NCBI GenBank assembly: GCA_951812925.1
Contig: OX638372.1
Span: forward strand, 53,752,028 to 53,816,027
Source of the DNA: Calliopum simillimum
Taxonomy: Eukaryota; Arthropoda; Insecta; Diptera; Lauxaniidae
Length of the DNA: 64,000 nucleotides
Direction: 5' to 3'
The translations under genes were made by a program, and so were the position numbers. Below the pieces are notes generated by a model. It searched no databases. It had not been told where the DNA came from and worked only from the letters and a program-made list of their open reading frames with translations. Shown piece by piece: positions 1 through 11,704 of this stretch; position 1 is the first letter of the stretch, and each line of letters opens with the position of its first letter.

Positions 1-9
1 GAAAGGTAC

Positions 10-274
10 AATTGAGGAGTGGCCGTACCAAAGGGCCTAAGTACCATTTCGAGGCAAAAGTAGTGTCATAATATGAAACGGGTGGCATTTTATTAGATAT
101 TAATAAAATTGTTTTCTGTTTTCACTTAGAACTTTCTTGATAGTGTAAAATTGATGTCATTATGTTGAAAAAATTATAATAGTCAAATAACAGACTATTA
201 GGCACATAAAAAGTATGACATTACTTTTGCCTCGAAATGGTACTTAGGCCCTTTGGTACGGCCACTCCTCAATT
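10..274. mobile_element. MITE with 53-bp terminal inverted repeats
   Basis: Positions 10-62 and 222-274 are perfect inverted repeats; both ends read AATTGAGGAGTGGCCGTACC inwards. The interior has no coding capacity. A second copy lies at 41163-41391, and a diverged piece (3140-3290) shares the internal sequence just inside the repeat. This is a non-autonomous DNA transposon; the superfamily is not recognised. Confidence 0.8.
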
Positions 275-410
275 TTCGATCAAAAATGCGCCGAACTAAA
301 GTTGAACGCAGAGATATAGTTCCTTGGGCAAATATTCATAGAATTGAATGAACTTTCACATAGCCGAGGTAATAAAATTTCCTCCATACAATTTGGCCCA
401 CCCTACTATA
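272..410 (+). repeat. Dispersed repeat, inverted partner of 2914-3048
   Basis: About 135 bp match the reverse complement of 2914-3048 with scattered differences (shared blocks include TAGGGTGGGCC and GAATTGAATGAACTTTCACA). It abuts the MITE at 10-274. The pair could be two independent insertions or the ends of one 2.8-kb unit. Confidence 0.6.
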
Positions 411-601
411 CATAGATTGACTACACACGAAACTACTGGTTGAAGACTAGTTGTTAAAAGACTACTTCACACTATGACTAGCTCCGCACTGCACTGGTGT
501 AAACGTAATATAGAAGGAGACAATTGAAATTTCGCAGAACATTAGCACACAAAAAAGAACAGTTGCTTGTATGCCAAAGGGATTGAAGTACTGGTTGGTA
601 G

Positions 602-670
602 AGGACTAGTTAATGAACTACATTAGGACTAGTTAATGAACTACATTAGGACTAGTTAAAGAACTACACA
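602..670. repeat. Three copies of a 23-bp tandem repeat
   Basis: The unit AGGACTAGTTAATGAACTAC plus three bases repeats with a period of 23 bp starting at 602, 625 and 648; the third copy is degenerate. Related ACTAGT-containing pieces occur just upstream, at 440-480. Confidence 0.8.
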
Positions 671-676
671 TGAACT

Positions 677-2130
677 AGTCCATTTGCCTGCAGGGTTGTG
701 ATATAAATTTTATTTTTTAATTTTATTAATCATTTGATTTAAATGATTAGCTTAGGAAAATTTTGATATGAGCACAAGAACGACAGTTTTTTGTGGACTC
801 CACTCCTTCCTGAAAAAAATCTTATCCACGCCTATGGGGCATAAAATGTTTCGAGTATTGGGCCTGTAACAGTATATAATTACCATGTAGGACCGGTGGA
901 GAAAATTTTCTCAATAGTTCTATCTTTCGTCTAGTTATTTTGTAATTAGACCAAAACGAACTACTCCTAAAACTAGTATAAATTCACTTAAATTATCACT
1001 TTATCAAAATTGGTCCAAATGCAACGCATAATCCATCATAAGTATCAAAAGTGATCCAATTGTGTATAGATTGTGACAGTGAAATTATAACGTTACTCAC
1101 TATGTACTGTTTGGCAGTTTGTCGTTTGTGAAGAAGAGCAAACGATAGTTTATCGGTCTAATGACTTGCGCTGCCTGAAGAGGCCCGGGTTCGAATTCTC
1201 CACTCGAAGATTTTCAATTCCAATTTTTAAATTTCCTTAAGAGTTTCAGAGCGGAAAATGAAATATGTGTCCAACATAGCCGAGGAAAAATAATAAAATT
1301 TTTTTATTGCAGAACTACTCTGATAAACTTTTCAAAAATTGTAAAAAAAACTTTGAGGTTGCCATCTGGTTTTTTTGTTTAGTTTTGCTTAAGCCATGTA
1401 TTGAAAAAACCAAGATAAACTTTTTAAAAATCCAATATATGTACATTTTTAGGGTTGCCACCTGGCTGTTTTTCTAAAATTTTGGTTCAATAATACTTTT
1501 TGTGACTTACTTCAAATTTTGAAACTACGAGAAGCAACGAGAAGTTTTAACCAAAGTTTTAACTCATGTAGTGAAAATTAATATTTGGAATAGCTGAAGT
1601 GCTGCCATCCAAATGAAAAAAAAAAAACAATGAAAAGAGAAATAAACTTTCGAATATTACTTGGTACATAATTAAAATTGATGAAACGTGGGACGCACAA
1701 TGACAGATCGTGGCCATAAATAGGTAAAAAAAATAAAAAAGCTATGGATTTTAAAACTGTTTACTATTAAAGTTTAAAATTTTCTTTGGGGTTAGTAACA
1801 CATTGCAATGGGCTCAAAGTTGAACTTTAAACAGCATAAATGCTGTATGGAACTTTTCATATTAGTAACTGCTGGAAAAACGCTCTAGTTAACTTGTTTA
1901 AAACTTAATTTACTAATGTACTTAGCATATTGGCAGAAAATATATTGTTTCTACTGTATGTAAATTATACGGATTTTTCTATATAATATGTGGGAAAGTA
2001 TGCTTAATCGAAATTCAAAATTCTAGCTGAAAGTTTTGAGAACTTTTTTTATGAATTTTTTCCCATTGTGGTTAGAGAAGATCAAATAAATTGAGTTTGA
2101 AAAAAAATTTTCAACCACGCCCTAACTTTA
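677..2130. other. Intergenic AT-rich stretch, no gene seen
   Basis: No splice-supported exon, no long open frame and no clear element apart from the possible SINE piece at 1140-1210. It lies downstream of the poly(A) site of the minus-strand gene whose 3' end is near 3.4 kb. Confidence 0.6.
1140..1210 (+). repeat. Possible tRNA-derived SINE fragment
   Basis: The block GCCCGGGTTCGAATTC near 1184-1199 resembles an RNA polymerase III B box. A loosely A-box-like GTTTATCGGTCTAATG sits about 40 bp upstream. There is no credible cloverleaf, so it is not a tRNA gene. Similar B-box-like sequences occur at about 5455-5475 (minus) and 5890-5905 (plus). Confidence 0.35.
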
Positions 2131-2132
2131 TA

Positions 2133-2306
2133 TTTTTGAACGAAAAGTAGGATGTTTCATACTGAATGAATTGCTACTTTTCGTAGGAGTAAGCCACCGA
2201 AACGCCCTAGTTTTCGTCAAAAAATAGTAAGATATCCTACTTTTCGACATAAAATCTAAAACTTTTTGTTATATATAATGAAACATCGTAGTTTTCGTCA
2301 AAAACA
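2133..2306. repeat. Small imperfect inverted repeat
   Basis: Sequence around 2133-2160 (GAACGAAAAGTAGGATGTTTCAT) pairs with 2278-2306 in inverse orientation. TAGTTTTCGTC-like blocks recur between the arms and to about 2390. Probably an old MITE. Confidence 0.5.
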
Positions 2307-2913
2307 GGGTGATACGTCTTACTTTCGCCTCAAAAATCAACGACAACCTAGTTTTCGTAAGACAAATGAATCTTCCCACTTTTCTTAGTGGGCATCGATA
2401 TATAAATGTATGGTTCAAGTACGAAGCAGCTGGTGCCAGAATAACCGAGAAAAATTCAACAGAAGGCACATAGCAGATAGATGTACGTATAAAACAAGAT
2501 GGGATACTACAATTCCGTGCGGAAATATGTATATGAAAAAGTATTTCGTCATCAGAATATTAAAAAAAGAAAAATCTACCAAACGATAGAGGAACGGTGA
2601 TTTCAAATCTGAAGGAATTTTTCAAATCAGTCGGCATATTTGTTTAAATTTTAATGAAATGATTTAATGAAAAAATTAGGAATGATCACAGCATTTTGAA
2701 AATAAAAATTTAAGAACTGCACCATATATGTGACCTTTTTTGTGAAAACATACCTAACTTATATATATAGTTGTATATACTTAGTTATTATAATGAAATG
2801 TAACCTTTAATTTATTTGCTTTATAATATGAATTGTTTTCTAATGATATTTCTAAATGAATTTTTAAATTTTGTATAGGTACTTGAAGAAATGTGGATAA
2901 AAATACATACATA

Positions 2914-3290
2914 CTAGGCTGGGCCGATTTGCAAGCCGAACTCGGCTACCCCCCTATGTGAAAGTTCATTCAATTCTAAGGATAAATGCCAAAGGAACCA
3001 TCGCTCTTCGTTCAACTATAGTTCAGCGCATTTTCGATTGAAAATTTTACCTTGCATTTAATATTTATTTTTATTTTTTTATACTGCATACTACATACAA
3101 TATACTATATACTAGGTATATACTACATTTTGAAAAGTCTTTTAGAGACAAAAGTAATGTCATAATATGAATTGGCTGGTATTCTTTCAAAAATGAATAA
3201 AATTGGGTTCTGTTTACATGAAAGTTTACTTGATAGTGTGGAATTGATGGTATATGTATATAAAAAGTTGATATCGATCAAATAGCCGAT
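2914..3290 (-). repeat. Dispersed repeat plus diverged MITE remnant
   Basis: 2914-3048 is the inverted partner of 272-410. 3140-3290 resembles the interior of the MITE at 10-274 (GACAAAAGTAATGTCATAAT, then TTTACTTGATAGTGTGGAAT) but has lost recognisable termini. Confidence 0.55.
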
Positions 3291-3394
3291 TATTATGACA
3301 AACTAGCCTGAAAGTTAAAATTACTCCTTTTTTTATTAAATCGGGCTTAAAACTATTTGCAGACCGTTTTGAAATACGCCTCACTTTTAAAGGT

Positions 3395-3400
3395 TTTATT
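3395..3400 (-). terminator. Poly(A) signal AATAAA of the minus-strand gene
   Basis: A canonical AATAAA hexamer on the minus strand begins about 31 nt after the TAA stop whose last base is 3432. This gives a very short 3' UTR and supports 3432-3698 as the terminal coding exon. Confidence 0.6.
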
Positions 3401-3431
3401 CTTAACTTTCAACTTTCATTTAGAAAATAAA

Positions 3432-6400
3432 TTACTTATCACAAACCTCATCAGAAAAATCCCCATGATGTTCAACAGCTTCAGTTTCTAAATAATCTTT
3501 AACTTCTTCATGTGATATGATTCGTTTTTCTTTTATCTCACGTAGTAAGCCATCAGCAGGACGCGGTAACAATTTTGTTATCACATTTTCCTTAGGCACT
3601 ACCGTAAGCTGTCGTGATGATGTACCAGCATCTTCAATTGCACCTTGAGATGAAACAGGATTGATGAGATTTTGGTTAGGTTGACCAAGGTCTTTTTTCT
3701 AAAATATACAATTTGAGAAGATCAATAACTGAATGTTAAAAGTAAGCTATTTATGAGAAATAGATTGGTGCATACCTCTGTGGTTTCTATTTCTTGCTTG
3801 TCTGTATCCTCCGTAGTATTTGTTGAGACTATCGGTCCACTATCTTCGACCACTTTGCCATCTTCTAGCACCACTTGTCGCTTAACTCTGGTCTCGATTT
3901 GACGTGTCGTTGTAAGTTCTGTTTTTCGTTTTGTTACCCATTCCTCTGCAATAAAAAATTTATTATTGAAATATTAAACATAACTTGGAGACTACTATAT
4001 ATATGATAATTAAGAAAAAAAAAAAAAACAAAATTATAAATGATTTAAGTAAAATTATAAAAACTTTTTTGGGTATTTTTTAGAAATTTTTAATTATCTG
4101 AAAATAATGCTTTTCATCACATAGTTTTGAAGTGGAGCAAAATTTCTTGGAGCTATTTTGAAAAACCTATACTCAGGGTACACTTTGTCCTTACGTTTGT
4201 AATGCAGAGAATGAGGCGTGGCTGGTATATATAGAAAAGTATACTTATATGGAGCATTACATACGTAACCGTATAGGATTTGTTTTGCATCTCCGATTTT
4301 TTGTGAAATTTTTTTTCTTATAGCATTAGTTGAGACTAGCATTTACGTATATTTTGTCATCTTTTTTACTCAAGCCATTCAAGAGATATACATAAATTTT
4401 AAAAAACTAAACAAGCTGCTAAAACTACATTTATTAATTTTTTGGAACGCTCATAGCTTGGTCAATAGTCGGCCAAATCATATAATATTTTTGTCAGAAC
4501 TTTGTTTTTTTAAGAAAATTTTTATAATAAAAATCAAACAATTTTTTTTTTAATAATTTTTTAATAACAATTTCAGTTTTCAAAACTAAATTTCTATTTT
4601 TATCAATATCGATATTTTTTAAAAAATTTTGAAAAAAATGTATTTGACAAATTTTAAGACAAATTTTGACAAATTTAAGAGTGAGTAAAAGGGCACTGAA
4701 AAATTCCTCATTACCGGGAGAGGAAAAAAATGTTCACTGACCCCTATTAATTTTTCTTCTACAATATTTATCTGGAATATACTTTTTTCCACACATTAAG
4801 AGGGCTGTCCTGCAATATTTAGATAGAAATATAGAGATTTTCAAGTTCAAAAATAAATAAGATGCATTAGATGACTCATTGCAAAATATGTCACTTTTTA
4901 TAATAGTGTAAAGCATTTTTTTTTTTTTTTTAAACGCAGAAAATGGACAATTTATCGTAATATTTGCAAAAGTTATAGCCATTTCAATATTATTTTTTTA
5001 TATAAACACGTACAACATGTCGTATGATTAACATGAATTTCACATTTTCTTGTACTTTCTGAAGTCGTGAACACAAAATAAGTTAAAAACTAGTCAGAGT
5101 GCTATATTTGGCCTCGCCAAAGCTGCAATATTCTACACAGTAGAAGTTTTAAAAACTTTGCTTCTAAGGGATGTGCCACGCCTCATGCCCGACTTCAACC
5201 AGTTTTTGCTCTGAGCTTGATTTTACCATTTCTAGTGTCTGTACGAAATTGGGCTTCATTATCTTTACCCAATGTTTATAAGAACGTATGCGGATCCGTT
5301 TCGAATCCGTAACTTACATCAAAAACAAATTCAAAATGGATTTGCTTTCAATAATGTTAATGCTGTATTTAAAAAAAAAAAAAAAACATTTTGAAGCGCT
5401 TATAAGAAATAAAAAAATAATAAGAAAAAAAAAAATATAACGATCCGCCTATGGTAGGATTCGAACCCGGGTAAATCCGCGGTGACGGACCCGAAACGTA
5501 CTTAAAAACGAATTCGAAACGGAGTTGTTTTTAATAATTTACAAAAAAAAAAAAAAGTTTAGAAGCGGAAATCCGTTTCGAACCCGTAATGAACTTCAAA
5601 TACGAATTCAAGACGGATTTGTTATAATTAATGTTATTTTTTGATCTTTTTATTTTAATGCGTATGATTTTTTGCAACTTTTCAACTCTGTTTGAAGAGA
5701 CGTTTTTGATTCCAAATTTGAGTAATGTTTTTTATCAAAAGAAGAGAAGAGAAAGAACCCGGAATACTTATAAAAAAAAAGTTGTTTAATATACAAATTT
5801 TATATCTCATTAGATAAGTCTACATCATATAGGTCAATAGCCTAGTTGTCTAATGTCTAAAGTTTGTAAATTAATACCCCGGGATTCCGGGTTCGCCTCC
5901 TAGCAAGTTTGGATGCATTGTTTTATTTTTTTTTTTTTTATTTTATAAGCAGTATCAACATTATCAAAAGCGAATCTGTTTTGAACTCGAATTTACGAGT
6001 TCAAAATGGATTCGAGATTTCAGAGGAATTTCACCCGCAACGGAAACCCATTACGGATTCGAGAAGGGTCCGTCTGGCACACTGGGAAATAACGCTTCCA
6101 CTACGGCATTTTAAAAAATTTAATTGTACAGAAAGTGCCACGCCTTTTTGTCTGAGTTCGCCAAGAATTCGTTCAGAACTTGTCTCCTTTATTGTTTTTA
6201 GCATTTGTCTGTATTTTGTTGCATTCCTGCAAATAATGCGTTAAATATAGCGTTTAAAATTTTTTTTTTTTTTTGTATGGGCGGTAGGCGTGTCCGTTGA
6301 CCGATTTCGCTTATTTTCAATCCTAAGAGCTAAATTTTACGGCGAATCCAGTGCACAAAATTTTATCTAATTATCTTGCTTAGGTTTCACGTAAAAATAT

Positions 6401-8622
6401 TTCTACGGACAGCTATATCGAACCAAAGCGAATCCGTAAAAATGACTATGATTGCTAAGTTCATCAATGTTAAACGATTCAAGCACAGTATTGTTATTCA
6501 ATCGACTGTAGTAAAATTAATTGTTAAATTAATTGTTTGTTTTAAAATCGACTTGGACTAATATCCGTTGTGTAGACATTGTAGTCATGTAGACCCGATA
6601 TTTTATAACATAAATTCTCATAAATACTCGTACAAGTATTCCAGTTGATTATTCAACCTAAAGCTGCCATTCATTTAGGTAGATATATTTCGATCGCCAA
6701 CAAATTAAAACGGACGTGAGGTATAGATCAGTGTAATGCATACATGTGTATATTTTTTCAAGCAAACCGTACGTGTTGTATCTTTCCCGCAGGTTTTGTT
6801 CATTGTTTTTTTCTCTTGTTTATACAGGCGTTGTATTCTAATTAGTAACTAATTATAGTTCGAAGCAACTGTAAACATTTCCTAACTATAATGCTAATTT
6901 AAGCATAAATAGTATAGAGTTGGTTACCTTATGCTTTTTAGAGTTTCGTATGTCTTTGTGTATTGTATTCAAAAGCAAATGTGGAGTTTGAAGTTGTTAC
7001 TTAAATCTTCTTTTGCTTTGCTTTTAATATTTGGAGCTGCCATACCAAACTTGGAGCAATTTCAGTATACGCACATAGGAAATGTTAAAAATTTTAAGAA
7101 TTCTATCCGACTGTCTTTATAAACTGTTTGTGTTATTTTTTCTTTTTTTCTTTCTTTCGTTACATCTTAAAGAAGGTCTAATGAAACTATGACGCAATAT
7201 TTTAGTAATATGAAAACCGTTTAAAATTCATTATTCATATGTAAAAAAAAAGATAGTTTATTTCAAAAGCGTAAAATTTTATCTTTAAAATGGCAAAAAA
7301 ATTAACAATTTAACATAATATTTACTAAAGTTATAGCCATTTCGAAATTAATTCCTATGTAAACAAGTATAACATGTCGTATGAGTAACATTTAACATAC
7401 ACATACCACTTTCTGAGTTGTAAACATTCAATAAAAGTGAAAAATATTCCATGAAGCGAAGAAATTTGACCAAACTGAATAGTTATATGAAAGTTGAAAA
7501 ATTTTGTGTCACCGATTTAGCTCAAATAAATACTACAGGAGAATTTTTACTTAAACATAGGGTGTTGAAGTTGACGATTTTTGTGATTTTCACAGAAAGA
7601 CTGTTTTTTCAAAAATTCATAGCTTACATCAATTTGATATTTCTAACTGCCATACCTAAATTGGAGCGGTAGTCCAGCTTCAGGCGTATTTAACCATCTC
7701 TGTCTGTTTCATGCCCATACAATTAACATGGAGCATACCAAAACAGAGACGGTTGAATTACGCTGACGCTCGACCAATGCTCCAATTTAGGTGTGGCTGT
7801 TAGTAACTTATCATATTAATTTTTTTTTAAATGATATTTTTATAAACCTTTACACCTTTCGATCCGGAAACCCGGAAAAAAAAAACTGTGAGGTAAACAA
7901 TATTTGTGATAGGTTAACCTTAGAAACTAAATTTAAGTAAAATGTTTGACCGTCTCTAAATTAAAATTTCCACCGCCAGAGGCGCTTCCGGTCTATACTC
8001 CCAACAGATGTTTTTCATTTGAATTTTTGGGATGCAAAGTCCTTGGAGTGGTTATAAGAAAAAAACAGTGGTTACTAAAAATTGCATCAATTTTATTAAG
8101 TGACGTTAATTAGCCGAGTTATATTACTCAAAAGTATTTATTCAAAAAATGTTGGGATATATCGTCCCAACCGGTTCGAAAGGGTTAAAAAAAAATTGCT
8201 TTACGTTCTTTCTGGTACTTTCATGCAGGATTTATAGATTTAAAATGAACTATTTTTCTAAAAGATATTATGCATATTGGCCCGTAGTTATAGACAAATT
8301 TAAACAAGTTAAAAACAGGTTTAAAGAACGCACTCTAAGTTTTTAAAACCTGGTTTGGAGCAAGCACAGAATTCATTACTTTCTGTGTGACATTGCTTTT
8401 CATCAAAGCTTTCACTAAAAATAGTCATTTCGGGAACGTTTTTGAAAAGTTAATGAAAGGTCCAAAAAATACCTAATTGTGTTTTTTATATCATACACTC
8501 AGGGTATATTCACTTTGTCACACCATTTGTAACGCAGAGAAGGAGGCGTGGCAGATATAGAAAAGTATATATATTCTTAACCAGCGTCACCTCCTGAGTC
8601 GATATAGCCATGTCCGTCTGCC

Positions 8623-8699
<77 letters not shown>

Positions 8700-10956
8700 G
8701 GCTGGCTGGCTGGGTGTCTGTCTGTCTGTGGAAATATTTTTTACGGAAAAACTAACCAAGATAATTTGGTGAAATTTGGTACAGTGACTTTACCGTAAAA
8801 GTTAGCTAGAGGGATTGAAAATGAGCGAAATCAGTCAATGGACACGCTTACCGCCCATACAAAAAATATATTCAAAATGCAAAATGAGGAGTATTCAGTA
8901 TTATTTGTAAAACCTTTGATTGTCCACAAAATACATAGATTCTGATAAATTATTTTTTTTTAATTAGTATTTTTTTAAAAAAAGAACATAAAAAATATCA
9001 ATTTACAAAGTTTGATGAAAGCTATGAATTTAAAAAAAAAAACAGTCTTTCAATTAAAATCACAAAAAATTGCCAACTTCAACTCCCTGTATTTTAATAA
9101 TAAATGATACTAGGAAAAAATCCTCCCATAGTATTTATGTCACACTTGGGTACTATAATTTTTCCAAATTTGAGTTAAATCGGTCACATAAAAATTTTCA
9201 AATGGTACACTTGGCGCGTTATACGATTCTCCGGAACGGAGCTTTATTGATAGTTTGCGGAACCCCTGATTTTCTTTTTTTATACAATACCTTATGGCGT
9301 AAGCAACAAAATTCAATAATTTATAAAATCGCAAGTGCTGAATCCTAATCCAGTCTCGGAATCGCTATATCAATTTTTATTTTTTTTTTTTTTGAGATAT
9401 TCTAACCTAAAAGTTCAAAAACAAGATTTTTGAGATTATATAGAGGCCGCACGAAATTGTTTTGCTTTTTTTTACTACATGCATTTCTTAGAACTATCCT
9501 TCGCCTTGGAAATAAGCTTTAAAATGATTCATGATAGTTCAAAATCGTATGTGGATTTTCTTATGATTTTACACTCCATGGTGTCATTTTTAAATGGTCA
9601 TAACTTTTTAAGAAGAAATCGTATAGGGCTAATTCATAGCTTATTTCGCATATAGTAGAAAAGTGCAAAACAACTTCGTGCGGCCTCTATACTCGCATAT
9701 CCTCAAAAATTGTGTTTTTGAACTTTTAGGGTAGAATTTCTCACACCCCATACTTGATAGAGCGATTCCGGATTCAGGCTCAGCACCGACAAATACATCG
9801 AATTGCCTTTTTTTGTTTTAATTTGTTGTGCTTTTTTTAAAATTTAATTTTCGACCTTTTTTTAAGGCGGAGCAATTTTGTTGCTTACGCCATAAGGTAT
9901 AAAAAAGAAAATCAGTAGTTTCGCAAACTATCAACAGAGCCCCGTTTCGGAGAGCAGAGGTTACCCTTCATATTTTCAAACCTGAGCCTTAAAACTAAAA
10001 AAAACATATTTAATAGTGATTTGATATTAAAACTGAAATAATGACTCACCTTCTTTGGTAATGGCTTCCGTATCGCATATAGCATCATCATCTTTGGGTT
10101 CGAATTCGACCTGTAATGTATCAATATCATAAAAATTAACACGTGTCACGTGACGAACATAATCAGTGGTGTTAGTAGTAGTATTTTTAGATGATACAGG
10201 AATTTTGCGGCTCTGTTTCTGTGGGCTATCAACAAAATTGAAAATATTTTCCTTATTTGCATTTCTGCGACTACTAACGGCTGGAGGAACCTGAAGACGA
10301 CAATCATTAGATAAAAAGTTTTTATCCTTGTGATTATTGTTGGTGATTTGAATTCTTTGGCTTGTAGAACTTTGCTGACAACGTGGTGGTTTTGGAACTG
10401 CATTGACACGTTGATGATGTTGGTGATATTCATCGCCTTGTCTATTGTTGTAGTAGAGTTCATATGGTGGTTTACTCTTTGGTAATGGCGGTGGCGTCGA
10501 AGATAATGAAGATGTTGCTGATGGCAGTGATAACAACTGCTTATCTTTTGTATATGGGTTATATTGAAATGCTGTTGATTTTGGGTGTGGTGTAGTTGGG
10601 CAGCTAGAATCGTAAGTGTCATATGAAAGCGGTGGACAGGTACAATTGTTCGAAGTAGACCAATGACATGTTGGTAAATGCGCAATCTTTCCGCATTGGA
10701 TCCATCTATTGCAAGATACGGGATGTTGACTAGAATTACGGTAGTGTTGTTGTGAATGTTGTGGCGGTGATGGCAGATAACTTGATTGTGCTTGAGCTTG
10801 GATTTTATTTTGTGGGTGCCTCTTTTGGTATGACGTATATAAATTGGTCGGTATGGCTGTGGCGCCAGTAGAAGTTGTTGATAATGTGCTACTCTCATTG
10901 GAGCCTCCATCACAGCCGTTGAATGTGTGTGGCGTTAGTAATAAAATCACCACCAT
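3432..10956 (-). CDS. Unidentified gene, three 3' coding exons
   Basis: Exons read on the minus strand are 10956-10050, 3945-3776 and 3698-3432. The donors are AAGAAG|GTGAGT and CAGAG|GTATG; the acceptors are TTATTGCAG and ATATTTTAG. Phases agree (907 nt ends in phase 1, 170 nt restores phase 0) and the frame stays open for 447 codons to TAA. The first exon is low complexity, rich in Ser, Thr, Pro, Gln, Asn and His, with PPPLPKSKPP-like proline stretches, so it is probably disordered. The C-terminal half is charged, containing EEEWVTKRKTEL, ETRVKRQVVLEDGKVVEDSG and KLLPRPADGLLREIKEKR. I see no enzymatic motif, signal peptide or membrane segment, and I do not recognise the family. The start is uncertain: the ATG at 10956 is the first in frame after an upstream stop, but the exon may instead begin at a splice acceptor and continue from 33820-33996 or other exons. 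Overlapping open frames in the 10.1-10.9 kb exon are shadows. The intron 3946-10049 is full of repeats. Confidence 0.75.
4155..5245. repeat. Pieces of a DINE-like dispersed repeat
   Basis: 4155-4250 contains ACTCAGGGTACACTTTGTCC and AGGCGTGGCTGG followed by ATAGAAAAGTATA, the same block as at 8496-8580 and 20521-20610. 5095-5245 contains GATGTGCCACGCCTCATG and CAGTTTTTGCTCTGAGCTTG, matching the tandem part of the copies at 24.1 and 27.4 kb. The DNA between is AT-rich with no gene. Confidence 0.6.
5296..5620. repeat. Direct repeat pair around a B-box-like sequence
   Basis: About 49 bp at 5296-5345 recur at 5572-5620 (ATCCGTTTCGAA(T/C)CCGTAA, ending in GGATTTGTT-like sequence). Between them, on the minus strand, is ACCCGGGTTCGAATCCTACC near 5455-5475, which resembles a tRNA T-arm/B box. 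Homopolymer A runs separate the blocks. Confidence 0.45.
5831..5905 (+). repeat. Possible tRNA-derived SINE head
   Basis: AATAGCCTAGTTGTCTAATG (A-box-like) is followed about 45 bp later by CCGGGTTCGCCTCC (B-box-like), a spacing expected of a pol III internal promoter. No stable cloverleaf is visible, so a SINE fragment is likelier than a tRNA gene. Confidence 0.4.
6117..6412 (+). repeat. DINE-like repeat fragment
   Basis: Contains AGTGCCACGCCTTTTTGTC, then GTATGGGCGGTAGGCGTGTC and CGTTGACCGATTTCGC, then TTATCTAATTATCTTGCTTA. The blocks are in the same order and orientation as in the elements at 24066-24845 and 27412-28312. The short open frame across it is not a gene. Confidence 0.65.
6413..7450. 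other. Intronic stretch, nothing identified
   Basis: AT-rich DNA with short spurious open frames. One block near 7040-7060 (GCCATACCAAACTTGGAGCA) resembles the repeat at 7650, so old repeat sequence is probable. Confidence 0.5.
8150..8188. mobile_element. Half of a TTAA-hairpin MITE
   Basis: GGTTCGAAAGGGTTAA at 8173-8188 preceded by TGGGATATATCGTCCCA matches one half of the complete hairpin at 39324-39401. Only one arm with its TTAA remains. Confidence 0.5.
8496..8880 (-). mobile_element. DINE-like element with (GTCT)n core
   Basis: It begins with ACTCAGGGTATATTCACTTTG and AGGAGGCGTGGCAG, and has a perfect GTCT-type microsatellite from about 8610 to 8700. It ends with ATCAGTCAATGGACACGC and TACCGCCCATAC. 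Drosophila DINE-1/INE-1 (Helitron-like) elements also carry a central GTCY microsatellite, so a Helitron-like origin is likely; no Helitron ends were verified. The cysteine/leucine/serine-rich and TDRQ-rich frames here are only translated microsatellite. Confidence 0.7.
9230..9950. mobile_element. Foldback element of about 0.72 kb
   Basis: The left arm (about 9230-9475) reads GATAGTTTGCGG ... TATGGCGTAAGCAACAAAATT ... GAGGCCGCACGAA. The right arm (about 9655-9950) is its reverse complement with differences. The unpaired centre, about 9480-9650, carries TTTAAATGGTCATAACTTT. There is no open frame of note. Confidence 0.75.
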
Positions 10957-11704
10957 TCGATCATTTGAAATTTTTTATAGTCTTTGTATGCATTTTATTA
11001 TAATTTTTTTATAGTATTCAAAGGAAAACATATTTTTTTTTTTTTTTTTGTCTTTTTATAAACTTTTATAAGAAATTGATTGCATAATCCATGAGGGTTT
11101 AGAACCCAACGCGTCAAAAGCCTTAGATAACATTGCTTGAAAGTGCAGAAAATAGTATTAATTAAAAAAATTTGTGCATACCAAACGATTCATTGGATAG
11201 GTAGATTGACTAATATTTTAATCATTAAAATCCCTCAGGTTTCAGTATTTCTTTATGCCTCAACCTTTATGTAGTAGAAGAAACTTAGACTATGACCTTC
11301 TAGCTAAGCTGAAGTTTTGAAGAGTGTTTGAATTACAGAATCATTGTCCTAAGTATCACCTCTTAAAAATTGGAGCTATCAAAATATTAAATTTTCATTG
11401 TTTTTTAATGCGATATGCTTTTGCAAAAACGTACAAAGTAATAAAAATGTCATGAGTGTTACGTTAATTATAAAAATAGCGCTATCCTGCTAAAAAAATA
11501 ATAGTCATATCCGCGGTACTGAACTTGAATTTGCACACAGAATTGCTCTAACACATCAGAATTTTGTGATTACCTAATCTGAAAGTTCAGAAAAGTAGAA
11601 TTTTTGCTCTTTTTGAGGTTAGATAAAAAAGAAAGGTTATTTCAGCAACAATATCTGATATGCCATTTAAAAGTCCTAGTCTTTTCCTTCAAAATAGATT
11701 TTGA
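10957..11704. other. Stretch upstream of the 10-kb coding exon
   Basis: Contains a T run at 11030-11050 and AT-rich sequence without a recognisable exon or repeat. If the 10050-10956 exon is internal, the splice acceptor lies at its junction with this stretch. TTACTAAC near 10935 on the minus strand would suit a branch point, but the following tract is not pyrimidine-rich. Confidence 0.45.

Larger units (their letters stand above)
7451..9210. repeat. Inverted repeat pair around a DINE-like copy
   Basis: 7480-7660 matches the reverse complement of about 8990-9200 (shared blocks include TGACCGATTTAACTCAAAT-like and GAAAGACTGTTTTTT). Between them lie a 170-bp palindrome (7636-7815, arms with CCAATTTAGGT on both sides), a half TTAA hairpin (8150-8188) and the DINE-like element 8496-8880. 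It is best read as an old foldback element split by younger insertions. Confidence 0.6.

Noticed and set aside
5440..5480. tRNA gene
   Set aside because: Only a T-arm/B-box-like GGGTTCGAATCC is present; no acceptor stem, D-arm or anticodon arm can be paired around it.
8577..8798. Cys/Leu/Ser/Val-rich and TDRQ-rich short proteins
   Set aside because: They are both strands of the same GTCT microsatellite inside a DINE-like element.
10146..10913. 255-codon minus-strand frame overlapping the 10-kb exon
   Set aside because: A shadow frame. The alternative frame joins correctly by phase and splice sites to two downstream exons ending at a stop with a poly(A) signal.
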